In this document: in pieces, positions 59,429 to 64,000 of the stretch
Layout of the letters: each line of letters starts with the position of its first letter
How positions within the stretch are numbered: the first letter of the stretch is position 1
Source of the DNA: Akebia trifoliata
Taxonomy: Eukaryota; Streptophyta; Magnoliopsida; Ranunculales; Lardizabalaceae
Assembly: GCA_017979445.1 (NCBI GenBank)
Contig: CM030717.1
Location: 10,683,639 to 10,747,638, forward strand
Length of the DNA stretch: 64,000 bases
Direction: 5' to 3'
Notes under the pieces: generated by a model
What the model saw: the letters and a program-made list of their open reading frames with translations, nothing else
Databases searched by the model: none
What the model was told of the DNA's origin: nothing
Translations under genes and position numbers: made by a program

Positions 59429-59889
59429 TAGGGGTGCAACTTGGTTCGGTTTGAGGTCAAATTGGAACCGAACCAACATAGGTCGGTCCCACTAAATAAG
59501 AATCAAAACCGAACCAAATTCCATTGGAACCAAACCAACCCAAATCAAATTAAAACCGGTTTGGTTCGATTTGGTTCCACGGATTGCAAATATTTTATAA
59601 ATTATAAGTAATATTTTTTAATGAAAAAATAAACATAAAATTTCATATAATAAATCACAAATCTATCCATAAAAAATCATTAGTTTATCCATAAAAGATC
59701 ACTAATCTATGTAATAACTCTTAAAATAATTCATAATAATTATTATTATATATATATATATATATATTTATTTATTTATTTATTGCATAGGGGTTCGGTT
59801 CTATACAAGCTTGATCCGAGAACCGAATCAAATTGATTGATTCTCCATTTCTGTAACTCAGAACTGAACCGATCCAAGTTGCACCCCTA
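59429..59889. mobile_element. hAT MITE with exact 8-bp target duplication
   Basis: The termini TAGGGGTGCAACTTGG and its perfect reverse complement (CCAAGTTGCACCCCTA) bound a 461-bp non-coding element. The flanks CTAGGTAG at 59421-59428 and 59890-59897 are identical. TIR similarity continues imperfectly for about 25 bp. An internal (TA)n/(TTTA)n tract is at 59750-59784. This is the clean reference for the diverged ends at 8926 and 11125. Confidence 0.9.
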
Positions 59890-60012
59890 CTAGGTAGAAT
59901 CTAATTATACTTATTAAGTTGGATTTTAGTTTGTAAAAATGCCACTTAGGGTGACGTTTTAGATTACTAATGATAATAAATGGGATAAAATAGTTTCCTT
60001 TTTCTAAGAGTC

Positions 60013-60158
60013 ATGATGAATGCAAACGGTCTTGATTATAGGGCTGACGTAACAAGGGAACAGAATCATAAATCATTTTTTTCGGGATACACAGGAAAAA
60101 GATCTACGATTTTGTGCCCTTGCTACATCACTCATGTACCACCCCATGCATTCATCAT
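60013..60158. mobile_element. foldback MITE
   Basis: The termini ATGATGAATGCA / TGCATTCATCAT are perfect 12-bp inverted repeats. Inner arms (GTAACAAGGGAACAGAATCATA... and its imperfect reverse complement up to TTGCTAC) pair around a centre with 'tcgggatacacag'. It is about 146 bp and related to the 58806 element. Confidence 0.7.
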
Positions 60159-63100
60159 TATCCTTTATATATATATTGAACAATAATCAAGACAAAATAA
60201 AATAAAAGAAAGGCCTCAATGTGGATTGATACTTGGAGGATATAAATCAATTTAAACATGAAAGTAAATGGAGAAAAAGAGAATTTAAGTTATTGAAAAA
60301 AAAAAAAAAATTACTTCCTCTATAGATATTATTATCTTTAATATTTTAATGAGACACAGAGGAGTCGAAGTAGTTCGACACCAAAATTTAGGTCTCACAA
60401 ATGCCTTTATCTTTACATTTAATATAATTAGAATCATTTTTGTCAAAAATCAAGAAATTGCAATCCCACGATTTGATGATCAGGTTGGTTAAATTTTAAA
60501 TTACAAAGTATCATTTTTTTTACTATATAATTTTTAAATACTCTTTTAATTAATTAAAATTTTAAAGTATAAATTTTAAATTTGATCTCACAAATACCCC
60601 CTACCTTTATGATCAGGGTCACTAGAACCCATTTGGTTAATTTTCAAAATTATAAAATTATCTTTTTTATTATGTAATCCTAAAATAAATAAATAAAATC
60701 CTTTAATTAATACTTTAAATTATAACTAAGTCCTTTTAATAAACATGCATTTGCACATGCCACCTTTTAGTTTAATTATACTTTTACTTCACCTACTACA
60801 TGGGTAAATGTTATCTTTTATTATAAGTGCTTGGGGTGGTCGGATCTAAGGCCAATATTTCCACACACACAAATCGAAAAAGGAAAGAAAATAAAATAAA
60901 AACTGACTCATTGTAAATATTTTGTCTGTTAAAGTGTTTCTTTCATGGTTCCTAGGAATCTTAAAGTATTAAAATCATGTCTAGCAATTCTCCTTGGTTG
61001 TTTTTGTCGGCATGTAGGGTATATTTAATTTTCAATAGATTAGGTACATTAAAGATTATTTAATTTATTTTATATTAATTTCATATTATATAAATTATAA
61101 TATCATATAATAAAAAGAATATAGAGATCCTCAACTTGCTTCAAGATGACAGATATTGGTGTTTGTTGGGACATGGATGCTTCAAGTTTAAAGCAAACAA
61201 AGGGCCTCTATGGAGGCAGAGATCTAGGGGTAAAAATTGACAAACCTATAGAAATTATTATATTTTATTTGTATTTGTTTGAAGTTGAAAGGTGTGTGAA
61301 TTTATAATTTTATTAAGGGTTTTGTTAGCGTGCACTCTAAGGGCCACATTAGAGTTTAATAAATACTAGGGTTGCAACTCGGGCGGGTTGGGAATCAACC
61401 CGCGCCCTTGCCCAACCTGACCTTAGGCATGAAATGTTCAACCCAAATCCTAACCAAGCCAAGTCGGGTTGGTTAGGCTAATGCATTCCTCATTAATACT
61501 ATGTAATTTAGTGTTGGTAAGGAGAAAAGATAAGTGACATGTAAAAGAACTAAAAATTTATAATTATTTTTCCTAAAAATGTGTTTCAAAAGTTTATATA
61601 CATAAAATTATGAGCAAATTTAAAGAGAGAAGGAAAATAATAAAATTAATTAAAATGATTATTTTTATTAATAATCCTAATTTTCAAGTAAAGAAAAATA
61701 TTTAAAATTATAATATAATCATTGTATGATATTATAGAACCACACTTAAAACAAAGCAATTATTTATCTAATGAAAATAATCATACATTAGTTTTGATAT
61801 ATTGATAAACAAAAGCATACATATTAAAATATAAATTATGAGTGTAAAAGAAATCAAGATAAAAAATATTTTTAAATTATAATCATATTAAGTTTGGATT
61901 TGGGCAAATCAAGTTGGTCGATACCTATACTCACTCCCAACCTGATTTGATGAGTCAAACATTTTTTTTTGTTGCCCTAATCCAAGTTAACTATACCTAG
62001 ACCTGATCCAAATTTGTTACCTAAAATTAACATAGTCACAAAATTCTCTAAATTTTTCAGAAACTTTGTAAAAATCTCCGAATTAGGGGTTAATCTATCC
62101 CTCAATTCATCATGGAATATAGTAATATATTTACGCTTCACCTCCAAAAGTTTAGTATATGGAGATGTACGTATGTGTATCCCAATGCATACAATTTATG
62201 ATTCTAAGACATGCCATGTGAGAAGATTATTTTGAGTATGCCACGTGGTGTGTGTGTATGTGTGTGTCTCGCTATTAAATACAAGAGTGCTGTCATTCTG
62301 ACTAGAAAATCTTCAATCCATTAAAGTTCGGCTGACGTGGCACAGAATAGAACCATAGATCTTTTTCCTCGAGTTACACAACTGCACATCCTCATAAATA
62401 TGGACAGATGTGTATCCCGATGAAAAATCATTATTCAGAAACAATATTGCTTTCAGCCGGCTTTGATTGTTGGGAGTGATATTGCCAGACCCATACGTTA
62501 TATTCTTGGATCATTATATCCATCATTGGAAATGTGGAAGATGTAATTAATGTCTTTATCAAGAGTTTTTAATGTACACGATCACATCCCACATCCCACA
62601 ATTATTTTTTCCAAGTAAGATACTGTTGGCTGAGAGAGGGCCCCAATGTGATAAGAAACTAAATACTAGACCTCGAGATCTAGTGTAAACTATTGACTAT
62701 TATAATATTTTGATTGATTTGATATTAACTCAAGTCTTGATCTGTTGGTGGTTAGGAATCATATTTAAGAATCTCATAATCAAGTGAGATATTCTACTCC
62801 AACTCTGGTCCTACCACATAGGGTTAGATTTTCATTGGATTGTGTGATGTGAATCCCTAGGAGTATCTAATATATCACTGTAAAACACTATGTCCTTAGA
62901 ATAATTTTTCGAGGTTAGATTTTGTGTTTCTTAATGAGTTAATGGATCCAAAACTATTAACAAAAAAAAAAAAAAAAGACATATTTTAACCTCAAAATGA
63001 TGTTTGAGGCCCCAAAGTCGTCGAAAGGATGTATGTCATTGATCAAATTCATAATTTAATTAGTAAGAAAAATGATTAGCTGCGCAATTGGAAGGAAAAA

Positions 63101-63837
63101 ACAAAGTGGGCGTAATGATTTGATATGTTACCTAATGTAGGACCATCGATCAAAATAAATGTTAATTTGACGATGAATGGAAAAGAAAAGATGTCCTTTG
63201 TAGTTCCAACTAACGGTTGAGAGTATGCCACATCTTCAACGAGTTTTCATTGGTTGGACATTTTAAACAGCTTGATTAGAGTCCAATGTATTTTAAACTC
63301 CAATCAAAACCTGCGACATAAGCACCATTACTGTTCTATGGGAATGAGATGGTCTTGAAGAATTAATAACAAAAAAAGTGGTTGGGTTGTCGATGTTGCA
63401 TGTTTCATCTGGTTGGGACTATTATCAGCATTTGTTGTCCTCATTTTTTTTAAATTCTATAGAAATAATAATTTAAATATTCAAAATCCTCAATTAAGTG
63501 GTCACGTTTGAATGTGGAGAGCTATATAATAGCACCATAGTACCTTGTCCCCCACACTAATAGGCTCAATCTTGCCAACAAAAGCGACACAAGAAGTGTA
63601 CATGATTTCAAAGCTATTCCAAAATCAGTGCAGAAGACTATTTGAAGTATGATAGTTTTTCCACTCGGTGACGTGTCACAATGGGATTGGTCGGATCATT
63701 CCAGTTCTTGACATGAAAGCGAAACCCAATCCCATCCTATCTCATCATCCTAGTGGAATTTGGTTCAAATTGATCATCTTTATGAAAAATTTCAGTTGAA
63801 TCGATTGGTTTAGATGGATTTCGATAATTTTAATATG
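60159..63837. other. gene-free repeat-rich stretch
   Basis: No supported gene. A further trace of the foldback family (gaaccatagatc....cctcgagttacaca) lies near 62350-62390, and a TG-rich tract is at 62248-62267. Confidence 0.45.
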
Positions 63838-63975
63838 GACAGTCCACGATTCTTCAACTCACAAATATGTGGTTAGAAGTTTTAGAATTAGTTGATTTTT
63901 GGTGGGGATGATCTCCTTGTCATAGAGATCATCATCACCAAAAATCAGCTCGATCCGAAACTTTTAACCCACATA
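63838..63975. mobile_element. partial copy of the 2956-3296 MITE
   Basis: It shares the ordered words of 3110-3265 (cacgattcttcaact on the opposite strand, ggttagaagtttt, gtgaggatgatctcc-like, catagagatcat, caaaaatcag). The outer right terminus cannot be defined before the window end. Confidence 0.5.
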
Positions 63976-64000
63976 AAACAAAATACGTTGTAGATATATG

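Overview
This is a 64-kb window of AT-rich plant nuclear DNA, best read as a eudicot. The evidence is four intact, recognisable plant genes, three of them with GT-AG introns, plant telo-box promoter motifs, and gene-free stretches full of microsatellites, MITEs and decayed retrotransposons. I cannot name the species. Nothing prokaryotic, organellar or CRISPR-like is visible.

Layout. 1-4,700: gene-free repeat-derived DNA with foldback MITEs. 5,016-7,954 (+): KRI1-like ribosome-biogenesis gene with a duplicated telo-box leader, a predicted 5'UTR intron and a one-exon CDS of 638 codons. 8,330-17,197: transposon nest. A minus-strand L1-type LINE fragment is split by an hAT-like element, part of that composite is tandemly repeated about 2.6 times (units of 1.95-1.96 kb), and a plus-strand L1 3' end follows. 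17,200-19,130: a possible orphan terminal exon. 19,130-32,400: about 13 kb with no convincing gene, holding MITEs, dispersed and tandem repeats, microsatellites and a very G-poor segment that may be an old LTR.

33,829-35,326 (+): two-exon DIVARICATA-type double-MYB (SHAQKYF) transcription factor. The exon 1/intron 1 boundary is triplicated inside its intron. 38,757-44,447 (-): nine-exon family GH3 beta-glucosidase/glucan exohydrolase-like enzyme of 610 aa without a signal peptide. 46,191-51,179 (-): three-exon COI1, the F-box/LRR jasmonate co-receptor, 591 aa, with a 3.1-kb first intron carrying RTE-type LINE debris. 52,150-64,000: gene-poor repeats, including a long-TIR element, an hAT MITE with a perfect 8-bp target duplication, and copia-like debris.

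The four genes look like independent nuclear genes (ribosome assembly, transcription, wall or glycoside metabolism, jasmonate perception). I see no evidence of a co-operating cluster and no clearly novel system. The most interesting signals are structural: the repeated splice-donor block in the MYB intron, the tandem array built from a transposon/LINE junction, duplicated telo-boxes upstream of KRI1, and a duplicated G-box block upstream of the GH3 gene. All exon boundaries were assigned by eye from splice consensus, reading-frame continuity and remembered family features, with no transcript or database support.
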